In this document: piece by piece, positions 24,810 through 35,821 of the stretch
Layout of the letters: every line of letters begins with the position of its first letter
How positions within the stretch are numbered: the first letter of the stretch is position 1
Assembly (NCBI RefSeq): GCF_022965805.1
Contig: NC_133103.1
Location: 52,960,386 to 53,024,385, forward strand
DNA from: Primulina eburnea
Taxonomy: Eukaryota > Streptophyta > Magnoliopsida > Lamiales > Gesneriaceae
Direction: 5' to 3'
Length of the DNA: 64,000 bases
Position numbers and translations under genes: made by a program
Notes under the pieces: model-generated
Database searches by the model: none
What the model was told of the DNA's origin: nothing
Seen by the model: the letters and a program-made list of their open reading frames with translations, nothing else

Positions 24810-26383
24810 TTATATATTTTTCCTTATCTAAAATTAATTAATATCAATTTTACTTCAACGGGTGTAGGGTTGTCCGTGCTGCTTAAATCCCCTCATCCAA
24901 GAGAATCGTTTTCTTTTTTCTTTCACGTTTTTATCCTCAGTTTAGAATGCTGCCATCATGAAGTTTTTTTTTTTAAAAAAACACTTTGATCAACTATTTT
25001 TTTTATTTAAAAAATGATATTTTCATGTGTATTTCTTCATTCGATTATTTTACAAATCATGTAAAATAATCCGACCAGTCGCTTTGTCCGCTCACCGTGC
25101 GGGATCAGAGAATACGCATGCGCATTAAGATACAAAGGTTTCTTATTTCGCAACGGCGAAAATGTTTTTTTCACTCTTTCATATACTAGGATATTTTACA
25201 AACATGAATTTTTTGATTAATTTGGCTCATACGCTCAATTACTTTGTAAATTCTCATAACTTATTTTATGAATGTAATGAGCATATCATCTCTTCTTTAT
25301 TCATAGTCCAAAAATAGTAGGCAACTAATAAACTCTACTAGCAAATGCGAAAGAATCATGCTATACGATAGACGATAATAAATTTACCTCGAGTTCGAGT
25401 CTGTTGCTTTGGTGATCCGACTGAACGAATGTTGTGATGCGACTTGTGTAGTGAGGAGCTTTTCGCAGCGAATACCATCCCCAGCTAAACCAAAGTGGTA
25501 GCCTAATCGAAGAAGTTGAGCTTGTCCCTAAGCCCATATTTTTACAAGTCTTCCATTAAAGAAGAAGAGCGGACTTACGTCTAGAAGAGAATATGAGCTA
25601 AGTCAATCGAAAAGGTATAATTATGTATTAGAACTTTTATACTAGCGAAAATCACAAGTATTAGTTTATTGTTGCTCCGATCAAAGAAACATTGTCAAAC
25701 TATGTCTTTAGAACAATCAGAAATAACCAGAGCTAGGAATGATGCTCCTGACTGACTTGCTTACTTCCAACGAAGATTTTGAAAGATTTCTTAGAGTGTA
25801 CTGTTGATCTAATCCAGTCTGACAGAAAAATTGAAAATGACATTCCAAAGAATGGGAAATGTCGAAAATATCGAATTCCCCAAAGTTTGCTTCGTTTCAT
25901 CCATCACCTGTCGTCCATCATCATCATCATCATCCAAGATTTAGAAATCCAGATCAAGAAATGCAACTGGAAACTCATCTAAAACAAATTATCTAATAAA
26001 GAAGTTTGGGTTCTCTCAATAAAGGTCCGTAATAGCTTGCAAGAAATTCAAATTCAGAAGCTCTGAAATCCCAAATTCAGTCATTGTATTTTTCAAGAAA
26101 AATAATTTTAGTGATTCTCAGATATCCCGTGTCGTTAGAAAATCTCCTCGTAGTCTTTAAGTTGAAGCCTGAGAGTAATTTTTGCCCAAGACTCGATTTT
26201 TCCATTCTTTAGGCATATCTAGTACTGACACTGCTGCGATTATAACTTCTGGTGGAAGCTACTTGTTAGAAGCTTGGAAAACCAAATTATCCCATCGTTT
26301 GAATTTATCAAAAGTTTTCTGAAATCGTGTTATGTAAAGAACAATGGAATTGACAATTAACAAAGTGTGATCAAAATGAACAC
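24810..26383. other. Intergenic DNA of unknown origin, no gene seen
   Basis: The first 500 bp are AT-rich. From about 25380 to 26330 the composition is more balanced, with purine-rich stretches such as GAAGAAGAGCGGACTTACG, and no long reading frame. It does not resemble the neighbouring transposons on inspection. It could be an old repeat or organelle-derived DNA; neither can be shown here. Confidence 0.35.
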
Positions 26384-26786
26384 TGATTTCCCAAGAACAC
26401 AGCAGCAGATGGTCCAGAATTATGCAGAAATTAAAGCAAACACGGGGTGTTTACGTGGTTCGATCAATATTGATCTACATCCACGGAAAAAGGGCCATTT
26501 CACTGAACAATTGATCAAGTTTACATCAACAGAATACAATATTGGTTCTAGCCACTTGAAATCACTCCTATCAAACAATGATACCTCAAAAATTCCCTAG
26601 AAATCAGAACATGTTCTCTTGAGCCCTGACTCTATAGATTACATGTGTTTTCTTCTGGATTTCTTGGCTTGATCACGGTGAATCGAGAGTTGGTCAATAG
26701 AGCTACAAGTCTGCCTGTGAATTAGAAGGCGGAGGATGAGTTCTATTCTGTAACCGACTCACATCAAACAGCCTTTATTGAAAAAC
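26384..26786 (-). repeat. 3' LTR of the older copia element, distal part (split by a younger insertion)
   Basis: Read on the minus strand this contains CGAACCACGTAAACACC-GTGTTTGC, a motif I associate with plant copia LTRs near their 3' end, and would end at 26384 (TG on the plus strand). The rest of the LTR is at 35714-35821, beyond the younger copia inserted at 26787-35708. Assignment is inferred from position, the TG/CA ends and the purine tract next to 35822. Confidence 0.5.
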
Positions 26787-27029
26787 TGTTGATAAGTATT
26801 GATAAGATTATTAGGTTGATAAGGTTGTTAGGATAAATAAAAAGTTTGTTTTTATCTTGTTATTTAAATTAGATTGGTATCTTATCATTAGGTGAAATAT
26901 TTTCTTTATATTCAGTAGAACCTTGAGATTGTATTTTTTAATTCGATTCATTCAGCCTTTGAAGCTTGAATAAATATTGAAGGCATTTTATGCCTCTCTG
27001 TTTTTCGCTTTTTATTCCATCGACCTTCA
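26787..27029 (+). repeat. 5' LTR of the younger copia retrotransposon
   Basis: 243 bp, TGTTGATAAG to GACCTTCA. It differs from the 3' LTR at 35467-35708 by two substitutions and one single-base indel, so the insertion is recent. Flanking bases AAAAC (26782-26786) and TAAAC (35709-35713) are a target duplication with one mismatch. Confidence 0.95.
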
Positions 27030-27061
27030 TGGTATCAGAGCACAATTGAAGGCTTCTACCG

Positions 27062-29587
27062 ATGGTTAAAATGGCATATCCTGGGAGCCATAACGCATCC
27101 AGATCGGAAAGCTCTTCCACGATCTTTGGATCGAACACAATTCCTTCCCCTCATACCCTTGAATCTGCACCTCTTCAAATTACGAATCACAAACTAAACG
27201 GAAAAAACTTTCTTCAATGGTCTCGTTCCGTTCAATTGGTAATTCGAGGCAAAGGGAGAATTGAGTATCTTGATGGAACCATTTCACCACCTTCTGCCAC
27301 GGATCCCACCTATCAAAATTGGGATACTCAGAATTCGATGGTGATGACATGGCTTATCAATTCGATGGAGGAAAGTATCAGTGAAATATACCTCTTCCAT
27401 CCCACTTCTAAGGATATTTGGGATGCTGTTGCTTTGGCGTACTCTGACCTTGAAGACTCCTCTCAAGTGTTTGAAATACGTAATCAGATTCGAAACTTGA
27501 AGCAAGGAGATGGTTCTGTCACTCAATACTTCAACGCACTCAAAAAATTGTGGCATGAAATGGATCTATTCACTGTCTGTGAATGGAAAGATCCAACCGA
27601 TGGGACCTTGTATCGCGAGATGGTGGCAAATGAACGTGTTTATGACCTTCTCGCTGGGCTGGATCGAAGTTTAGATGAGGTTCATGGGCGTATTTTGGGA
27701 ATGAAGCCGTTACCATCAATCGATGGAGTTTTCGCAGAGGTTCGTAAAGAGGAGAACCGAAAAAGGGTGATGCATCATACATTACCTTTCACAAAAAATT
27801 CGGCCCTCGCCACACGCACTTCAGAAAATCGTGTTGATCCTAATATGAAGAATGGCAAACCTTGGTGTGAACATTGTGAAAAACCATATCATACTGTGGA
27901 AACTTGCTGGAAAATACATGGTAAACCAGCGAATTGGGTCCCAAACAAATTCAAAAATCGAGAAAAAAGGGGACTTCAAGCTTCAGCCAACTCTGATGTA
28001 GATGAAAATCAATCTACAGCAGGCTTCTTGAAGACGCAAATGGAGCAACTCTGTAAATTCTTCTCTGATGCTACTGGATGTTCCAACTTGGCTGAGAAAG
28101 GTACCAAATTCACAGCCCTCAGTGACCTAACTACAAAAGGTGAGACTTGGATCATAGATTCTGGGGCGTCGGACCATATGTCTTCCAATAAGAGTTTGTT
28201 TTTATCATATATTCCCAGTACAAGTCACCAAAAGGTTAAAATTGCCGATGGATCATATACTCCTATGCATGGTGTAGGAACTGTCTTACTCAATCATTCG
28301 ATTGTTCTAAAGGATGTTTTGTATGTGCCTAATTTGTCCTGCAATTTGTTGTCCATCAGCAAACTTACAAAAGATTTGAATTGTACGGTTAATTTCACAT
28401 CATCTACTTGTATTTTTCAGGACCTAACCTCGGGGAAGAGAATTGGCAGTGCTAAGGCAAACTCAGGTCTTTACTACTTTCGGGATGAATCTATCGTGAG
28501 TCACCATGTTCAAACAGCAGTTGGGAATTCTCCTCTTTCTCGCAAACAATACATATTATTGTTGCATTCCAGATTAGGACATCCAAATTTCTTGTATTTA
28601 AGACGATTATTTCGTTATTTATTTCGAAATAATGACTCGTTTCAATGTGAAATATGTCAATTGGCAAAACATATGCGTGTTCCTTTTCCTCCTCATTCAT
28701 ATAAATCATCTAAACTGTTTGCTCTAATTCATAGTGATATTTGGGGACCTTCTCGAGTACCTACTACTTCCAATCGGCGATGGTTTATCACTTTTACTGA
28801 TGATCATACTCGTGTCTGTTGGGTGTATCTTTTAAGGGAAAAATCGGAGGTGGAACAAACCTTTCGAAACTTTTATTCCATGATCAAAACGCAATTTGAT
28901 GCTACTATTCATATATTGCGTACAGATAATGGAACTTAATTTTTCAACTCTGTGCTTAACCAATTTTTAAGTGAGCATGGTCTCATTCACCAAAGTTCTT
29001 GTGTTAATACACCTCAACAGAACGGAATTTCAGAAAGAAAAAATTGTCACTTATTGGAAGTAGCACGTGCTCTCTTATTCACATCACATGTCCCTAAATA
29101 TTTTGGGGGGATGCCATTCTAACAGCATGTTATTTGATAAATAGAATACCTTCCCGTGTCTTAGAGTTTCAATCCCCTCTTGATCGCCTTCATCTATCCT
29201 ATCCAGAACATAGGCTGTCATCTTCCTTAGAACTTAGAGTTTTTTGATGCACTGCATTTGTACATATCCATGATCAAAATAGGAGTAAATTAGATCCTCG
29301 ATCTCATAAATGCATATTTCTAGGATACTCTTCAACCCAAAAAGGTTATCGGTGTTATTCAGTTGATACAAAACGATATTTTATCTCTCGGGATGTTACC
29401 TTCTTCGAGACACAAGCATTCTTTCCAAAGGCACAATCTACCCCTGTCCATAATACAGAGCACACAAATTCAGAACCAGTCCTTCCCAATACTTTGGAGT
29501 ATCATTGGAATCTTCCTACTCCAAATCTGTCAACGGCAGAGGGAGAATTACTACTGCCGTTTCCTTTACACTTCTCAAGAAAGAAAC
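27062..29587 (+). pseudogene. Copia gag-protease-integrase region (5' half of gag-pol), interrupted
   Basis: An open frame of 625 codons runs from 27062 to a TAA at 28937. In order: a gag domain (ITNHKLNGKNFLQWSRSVQL near residue 40), a CCHC knuckle (CEHCEKPYHTVETC, about residue 267), the aspartic protease site WIIDSGASDHM (about 362), the pre-integrase region LLHSRLGHPNF (about 500) and the integrase core with DDHTR and RTDNG. The TAA falls at the second catalytic region of integrase. Homology continues beyond it to about 29587 with further frame changes (for example around the G run at 29103). No functional polyprotein is possible from this copy. Confidence 0.9.
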
Positions 29588-29592
29588 ATCCA

Positions 29593-32500
29593 TGAAACGT
29601 CCTGTCCTTTTTTATTGCTTTAAAAGTACTAGAATTTTTTTTTTAAAACCTCACATAGCATTCGGCCGAACCATAAAATTTCATAAAATATTTTTGACAT
29701 CCTGTTAAAATAAACAACCAACTAACATTTTTCTAAATCTAAAAATAACATTTGAAAAATATAGCACATACTATAACCTCTCAAAAACCACTCATAATCA
29801 TGATAAAAGTCATAAAATCTTTTAACATAAATCATAACATATATGCGGAAACTAACGTCGGTCCTCGGGTCATGTGCACCTTCAGTCCAGTCGGATCAAC
29901 CATCAAGACCCCCATTAGCATTATCATGATAACCTGCATCCATCACACCTAGTGAGTCTAAAGACTCAACACATCATAATCTTTATAACGAGTAATACGT
30001 AATACAGTCAACATATAACGGTGAAAAATACTTGTACTTAAAATATCGTTTTCATGAAGATGCATAAATTTAAACATAAACATTTTCATAAATATTTTCA
30101 TGATGCATTTCATAAACCTTAACCTTTTCCCTTTTTCCTCAACATGACATGACATAAAACATTTTTCATGATCATAAACATTTTTCCTTTTCCTTTTTCT
30201 TTTGTTGAATTCAGATCGTTAATTGTGACTTTCCTGACATGACATGACGATGGATCCATCTACATATAACCACAGTACTGGGCGGCGGGGACATCAGCGA
30301 CACTCTCACCGGTCAACTGAGCCTTGGCCTATCATTATCGAATAGAAATACGATCGTCGGGGCTCCCTCTGGGGCCTTTTCCCATAATTGGGCTCCCTAT
30401 GGGGCCTTCTCCCCTCACGACATTCCCATTCTTACCTCAAACCTCATAACCTCATATTCGCAACAATGGGAACACGATCGTCGGGCTCCCATTGGGACCA
30501 TAACCCTCACGACGCCGCCATCATTAACGAATTAGTCACAATCACTTCACTTCCTTCAACGTTTTTTATTTACATCACTTTATAAAAATCGTGAATAATA
30601 TTTACATTTTCATTTTGAAACCAAGCATGCAACATGTATTTTAAATGTCTTCCCTCAATCATAAATATCAAATAGACATTTAAAAATCATAATTTAATCA
30701 TGAACATTTCATAAAGATTTAAAAATAATCATAATATGATAAAAACAACATTTCGGGCACTGTCATGACCTTTACTAATTTCTAGGTGTAAAAAGACCGT
30801 TTTACCCCTAGACTCGACATTTTACGATTTCGACTTTTTCTTGATTTCATTGACTCTAACATGTCCCAATAATTATTTAAGCTTACATGAATTTTATCAT
30901 ATTTTTATTTAGCTTAATTCGATGACTTTTAAATTAATCTTTAGATATAACGTATTAATGCGTTTTAATCCCGAATTAAACCAAGCCTTAATATAAAATT
31001 TCCAAATTAAAAACTTAGACTTATAATAATTATTTAAGCTTAAAACTATTTTTTTCATAATTTTATAAAGCCTAAAACTAGGTGTTTCAATTAACTCGTT
31101 AATTAGCGTTTCGTTCGGCGATTAAATTCCGAATAAATACAAAACTCATTATTTTGATCCCAAATTTTAAACATAACATTTTTATTATTTATTCTACCCT
31201 TCCAAGTCATGAGCCACACCCGTGGACCCTTAGATTCAATTTTAGTTCTTAAATTAACGAATTAGTCACCATCACTTCACTTCCTTCAACGTTTTTTATT
31301 TACATCACTTTATAAAAATCGTGAATAATATTTACATTTTCATTTTGAAACCAAGCATGGAACATTTATTTTAAATGTCTTCCCTCAATCATAAATATCA
31401 AATAGACATTTAAAAATCATAATTTAATCATAAACATTTCATAAAGATTTAAAAATAATCATAATATGATAAAAACAACATTTCGGGCACTGTCATGACC
31501 TTTACTAATTTCTAGGTGTAAAAAGATCGTTTTACCCCTAGACTCGACATTTTACGATTTCGACTTTTTCTTGATTTCATTGACTCTAACATGTCCCAAT
31601 AATTATTTAAGCTTACATGAATTTTATCATATTTTTATTTAGCTTAATTCGATGACTTTTAAATTAATCTTTAGATATAACGTATTAATGCGTTTTAATC
31701 CCGAATTAAACCAAACCTTAATATAAAATTCCCAAATTAAAAACTTAGACTTATAATAATTATTTAAGCTTAAAACTATTTTTTCATAATTTTATAAAGC
31801 TTAAAACTAGGTGTTTCAATTAACTCGTTAATTAGCGTTTCGTTCGGCGATTAAATTCCGAATAAATACAAAACTCATTATTTTGATCCCAAATTTTAAA
31901 TATAACATTTTTATTATTTATTCTACCCTTCCAAGTCATGAGCCACACCCGTGGACCCTTAGATTCAATTTTAGTTCTTAAATTCGAAATATTGACCTCT
32001 TACCGAACCACCCTAGCCATCTCCCAATTTACTCGAGCCACGCCCGAGCCATCTGGAGCCAAACCCTAGCAAACCCATCTAGGCACCTTCCTAACCAAGC
32101 CCAGCCCATAGAACCCGGCCCTGGCCCACGCTAAAGACCCTGGAACCGAGCTACAAAATCTGTGCGTGTGCCCTTCCTCTCCCAAGATTCCTAGTGACCC
32201 TAGGACTCCTCTAGCCGCCTAACCACTGACCACCCACGACCCTTACCGACCCTAGACCATGCCCAGACCATACCCATACCAGCCCAAGCCCCTGGAACTC
32301 ACGCACGATGCACTGAATTCAGAAGACAGCCTGCGCGCGAGTTGCTTTCCCTATCCCATGCTTTGCTCGAGCCAAGCGCTAGCCCAGCCGCTCCAGCCCT
32401 TGGCCCGACCCCTGCCCATGACCCTGAGACTCTATAGGACCTACCTGAGCCACCCAGCAGCGAGCCCCCCCTTGGCTGCTGTCAATTCCCCAGCGCGAGA

Positions 32501-33688
32501 GGAGGCTTGGGGGAGAGTCCTAGCTTTCGTGGACTCTTCCCCAGCCTGAACCACGAGCCCTAGCCCTCCTAGGACTCTACCTAGGACCTAACCATGACTC
32601 CTAGGTCCCAACCACCAAGCCTGGTCGAGCCACTCACCCCCATGCATCAAATTTCCTTCAACCGAAAACACATGCTACAATAATAAACAATTGGTTCCGG
32701 CTTTTGTTCTAATCAGTTGTGTAGCATATTGGTGTGGTTTAGAACTCTCTATAACATGTAAAAACATCTCTTTTTAATTCCTAATCATGGCAGCCCCTTA
32801 GGTACATGAATTTCATGATTTTTGGATCAAAACACATGCTTTAAAAATCACCTATGTTTGAAAAACGAAAATATATCCAAGTGCTCCTTGTTTTCATGTT
32901 TTTCATGCATAAAAGAATACTATGATGTAACGGATGAGAAAAGGAGATTAAGGCGTGCCTTTGCGTTATATACGCACGAAAGTTTGTTGACGATTGCGAA
33001 GAACAGGCGAGAACCGCAGCTATCACCTTCCTTAGCTTTCTACCAAAATTTTTCCTTCAAAAGTGTGGTGTGTGCACAGCCGTGAGTTGTAGGGTTGGGA
33101 TAGAGAGTTTTCAGAATAAAGAAAAGGTGTGGCCGATTCTTTTCTTTCTAGAGTAGGGTTTGTGAGATTAATTAACACTTTAAATAGTAGATTAATCCCT
33201 AACTAGACCTTAGGCCTAATAAGTCATTAAATTAGGCCCATTAGTCTATATAGGATTTAATTAAATTAATAACAAAGTTTTCTTTAATTAAAAATGTGAA
33301 TTTATTAGCCGGGTTGCCAAAACGCTCGTATTTTAGTTGAAAAATCAACACCGATAAAATTTACGTTCCGGCGTATAAAATCACCTCAAAACCCTTTATT
33401 TTCAAAAATAAGAAAAAGCATCACCCATATTTTAAATAATTAAAAATAATTATTTAATAAAAACATTTTCTATTTTCCAGCCATCGGTCTCCGTTCCTCG
33501 ATCGCAACTCGAATAACTTTTTAAAAAAATACATTTTAATGCAACAATGTAGAAAAATATATTTTAAAATGCAAATATGCACAACATAATTAATCCATTC
33601 AATTAAAACATTTAATTAAAATACAAAAGAATTTAATAATTCAAATGCATGTGGTTCACGTGGACCTTTAAATTTTCGGGGCGTTACA
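29593..33688 (-). mobile_element. Non-coding LTR-type element (giant solo LTR or LARD-like), nested in copia
   Basis: 4096 bp with perfect 5 bp target duplications ATCCA at 29588-29592 and 33689-33693. On the minus strand it starts TGTAACGCCCCGAAAATTT and ends GGACAGGACGTTTCA, that is TG...CA. It contains no protease, integrase or reverse transcriptase similarity. It is clearly related, in opposite orientation, to 59917-62453: both contain the segment around ATGGATCCATC next to a CCGCCGCCC block, and both have the GGTCCTCGG / CCGAGGACC block. The middle contains a 730 bp tandem duplication. It could be a solo LTR of a giant-LTR gypsy family or a non-autonomous element. Confidence 0.85.
30524..31983. 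repeat. 730 bp tandem direct duplication inside the nested element
   Basis: Copy one 30524-31253 and copy two 31254-31983 are nearly identical, with only scattered substitutions and a 1-base indel visible (for example AAGACCG versus AAGATCG). The related element at 59917-62453 has this region once, so the duplication is specific to this copy or lineage. Confidence 0.93.
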
Positions 33689-35459
33689 ATCCAGATACCG
33701 TGGTAGAACCAAAGATTATTGTCACCCAAGTCTCCAACTCGGAGGTTCGGTCGGTTGATACTTTAGATGATCCACAGCATGATGTCTCATGTCCAGATTT
33801 AGATGTCCCTATTGCATCACGAAAGGGAACCAGATCTTGCACACAATACCCAGTGGCTAAGTATGTGGTATATGAACATCTATCAGCTTCTGTTCAGGCA
33901 CTAATCTCTAATCTGTCAAGTGCTAAGGTTCCAACCACAATCCAAGAAGCTTGGAACGATCTCAGATGGAAACAAGCTGTCCTCGAAGAAATGCGGGCAC
34001 TGGAAATGAATGAAACGTGGGACATTGTTCAACAACCCAAGGACAAAATCCCTGTTGGTTGTAGGTGGGTCTTCACGATTTAATACAAGGCTAATGGCTC
34101 AGTTGAACATTACAAAGCAAGATTGGTTGCGAAGGGATACACACAAACCTATGGTGTAGATTATCAAGAAACCTTTGCACCAGTTGCAAAAATCAATACA
34201 ATACGAGTTTTATTATCCTTGGCAACAAATCTAGATTGGCCTCTATATCAACTAGATGTAAAAAATGCCTTTTTGAATGGGGATCTAGAAGAAGATGTAT
34301 ACATGGATCTACCTCCTGGGTTTGATGAATAAAGGAAGATTGGTAAAGTTTGCAGGTAAAAAAGTCCCTCTATGGTCTGAAGCAATCTCCACGAGCCTGG
34401 TTTGATAAGTTCACCAAAGTGATTCTAAAACTTCAATTTCTACAGGCTCATACTGATCATACCCTATTTTACAAACACAAAAATGGAAAAATAACAATTC
34501 TTATTGTTTATGTGGATGACATTGTTCTTACAGGAGATGATCTACATGAAATGGAAAGGCTGAAGCTAAAACTTCCAGCTGAGTTTGAAATGAAAGACTT
34601 GGGAAAATTGAGGTACTTCCTTGTCATGGAAGTGGCAAGAAACAAATCTGGAATTTCGGTATCTCAACGGAAATATGTGATTGATCTTTTGAATGAGACA
34701 TGAATGCTAGGATGTAAACCAGCTGGCACACCCATGGATCCAAATCAGAAATTGAGAGAAAATGGTTGCCTTGTGGAGAAAGGAAGATATCAACGCCTAG
34801 TGGGGAAACTAATTTATCTTGCCCATACTAGACCAGACATAGCTTTTTCGGTGAGTTGTGTAAGTCAGTTTATGCATGCCTCATCTGAAGAACACATGAC
34901 AGCCGTCTATCAAATCTTAAGGTACCTTAAGGGGACTCCGGGAAAGGGACTTCTCTTCAAGAAAACAGAAGCAAGAAATGTTGAAATATTCACTGATGCA
35001 GATTGGGCCGGATCAGTGGGTGATAGAAGATCCACATCAGGGTATTGTTCCTTTGTCTGGGGAAATTTGGTCACTTGGAAGAGTAAAAAACAATCAGTAG
35101 TAGCAAGGAGCAGCGCAGAAGCCGAGTTAAGATCAGTGGCTCATGGTATATGTGAAGCTTTATGGTTGAAAATGTTACTTGAAGAACTGAAAATGAATGC
35201 AAGTATGCCATTAAAACTATTTTGCGACAACAAAGATGCGATAAGCATATGTCACAACCCAGTGCTTCATGATCGAACTAAACACGTCGAAGTTAATCGA
35301 CACTTTATTAAAGAGAGGATAGATGAAGGAACCATCAACATAGCATATACCCCAACTTCGGGACAAACTGCCGATATCCTAACAAAAGGCCTGTTTAGGC
35401 CATTGTTCGAAAAGATGGTTGACAAGCTTGGAATGTATAACTTGTACATTCCATCTTGA
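33689..35459 (+). pseudogene. Copia reverse transcriptase and RNase H region (3' half of gag-pol), interrupted
   Basis: Resumes immediately after the nested insertion. Reverse transcriptase motifs: [22 protein letters not shown] (about 34120), [18 protein letters not shown] (34250), LYGLKQSPRAWF (34370) and the catalytic YVDDIVLTG (34510). RNase H follows from about 34985 (FTDADWAGSVGDRRSTSGYC, SSAEAELRSV) to a normal end at 35459, next to the purine tract. In-frame stops lie at 34081 (TAA), 34330 (TAA) and 34701 (TGA), and the frame shifts between 34333 and 34355. No functional enzyme can be made. Confidence 0.92.
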
Positions 35460-35466
35460 GGAGGAG

Positions 35467-35708
35467 TGTTGATAAGTATTGATAAGATTATTAGGTTGAT
35501 AAGGTTGTTAGGATAAATAAAAAGTTTGTTTTTATTTTGTTATTTAAATTAGATTGGTATCTTATCATTAGGTGAAATCTTTTCTTTATATTCAGTAGAA
35601 CCTTGAGATTGTATTTTTTAATTCGATTCATTCAGCCTTTGAAGCTGAATAAATATTGAAGGCATTTTATGCCTCTCTGTTTTTCGCTTTTTATTCCATC
35701 GACCTTCA
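35467..35708 (+). repeat. 3' LTR of the younger copia retrotransposon
   Basis: 242 bp, TGTTGATAAG to GACCTTCA, almost identical to 26787-27029. Confidence 0.95.
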
Positions 35709-35713
35709 TAAAC

Positions 35714-35821
35714 TGATTTTGCCATTTACCCCAGAAAACTTATGGCATTTACAGTTTTGTCCTTGCTAATTTCCAAGTCAATAATACAAATCTTTACCTT
35801 GACTGACAATTAACTTCAACA
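35714..35821 (-). repeat. 3' LTR of the older copia element, proximal part
   Basis: On the minus strand the LTR begins TGTTGAAGTTAATTGTCAG at 35821, directly after a purine tract (GGAAAGGGAG) at the end of the older element's RNase H region. The other part is 26384-26786. Confidence 0.6.

Larger units (their letters stand above)
26787..35708 (+). mobile_element. Ty1/copia retrotransposon, recent but coding-defective, with a nested insertion
   Basis: Order: 5' LTR, primer-binding site TGGTATCAGAGC at 27030-27041 (initiator tRNA-Met type), gag-pol on the plus strand, purine tract TTGAGGAGGAG at 35457-35466, 3' LTR. Without the 4096 bp insertion at 29593-33688 plus its 5 bp target duplication, the element is about 4.8 kb, normal for plant copia. 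It lies inside the 3' LTR of an older, oppositely oriented copia element. Confidence 0.93.
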
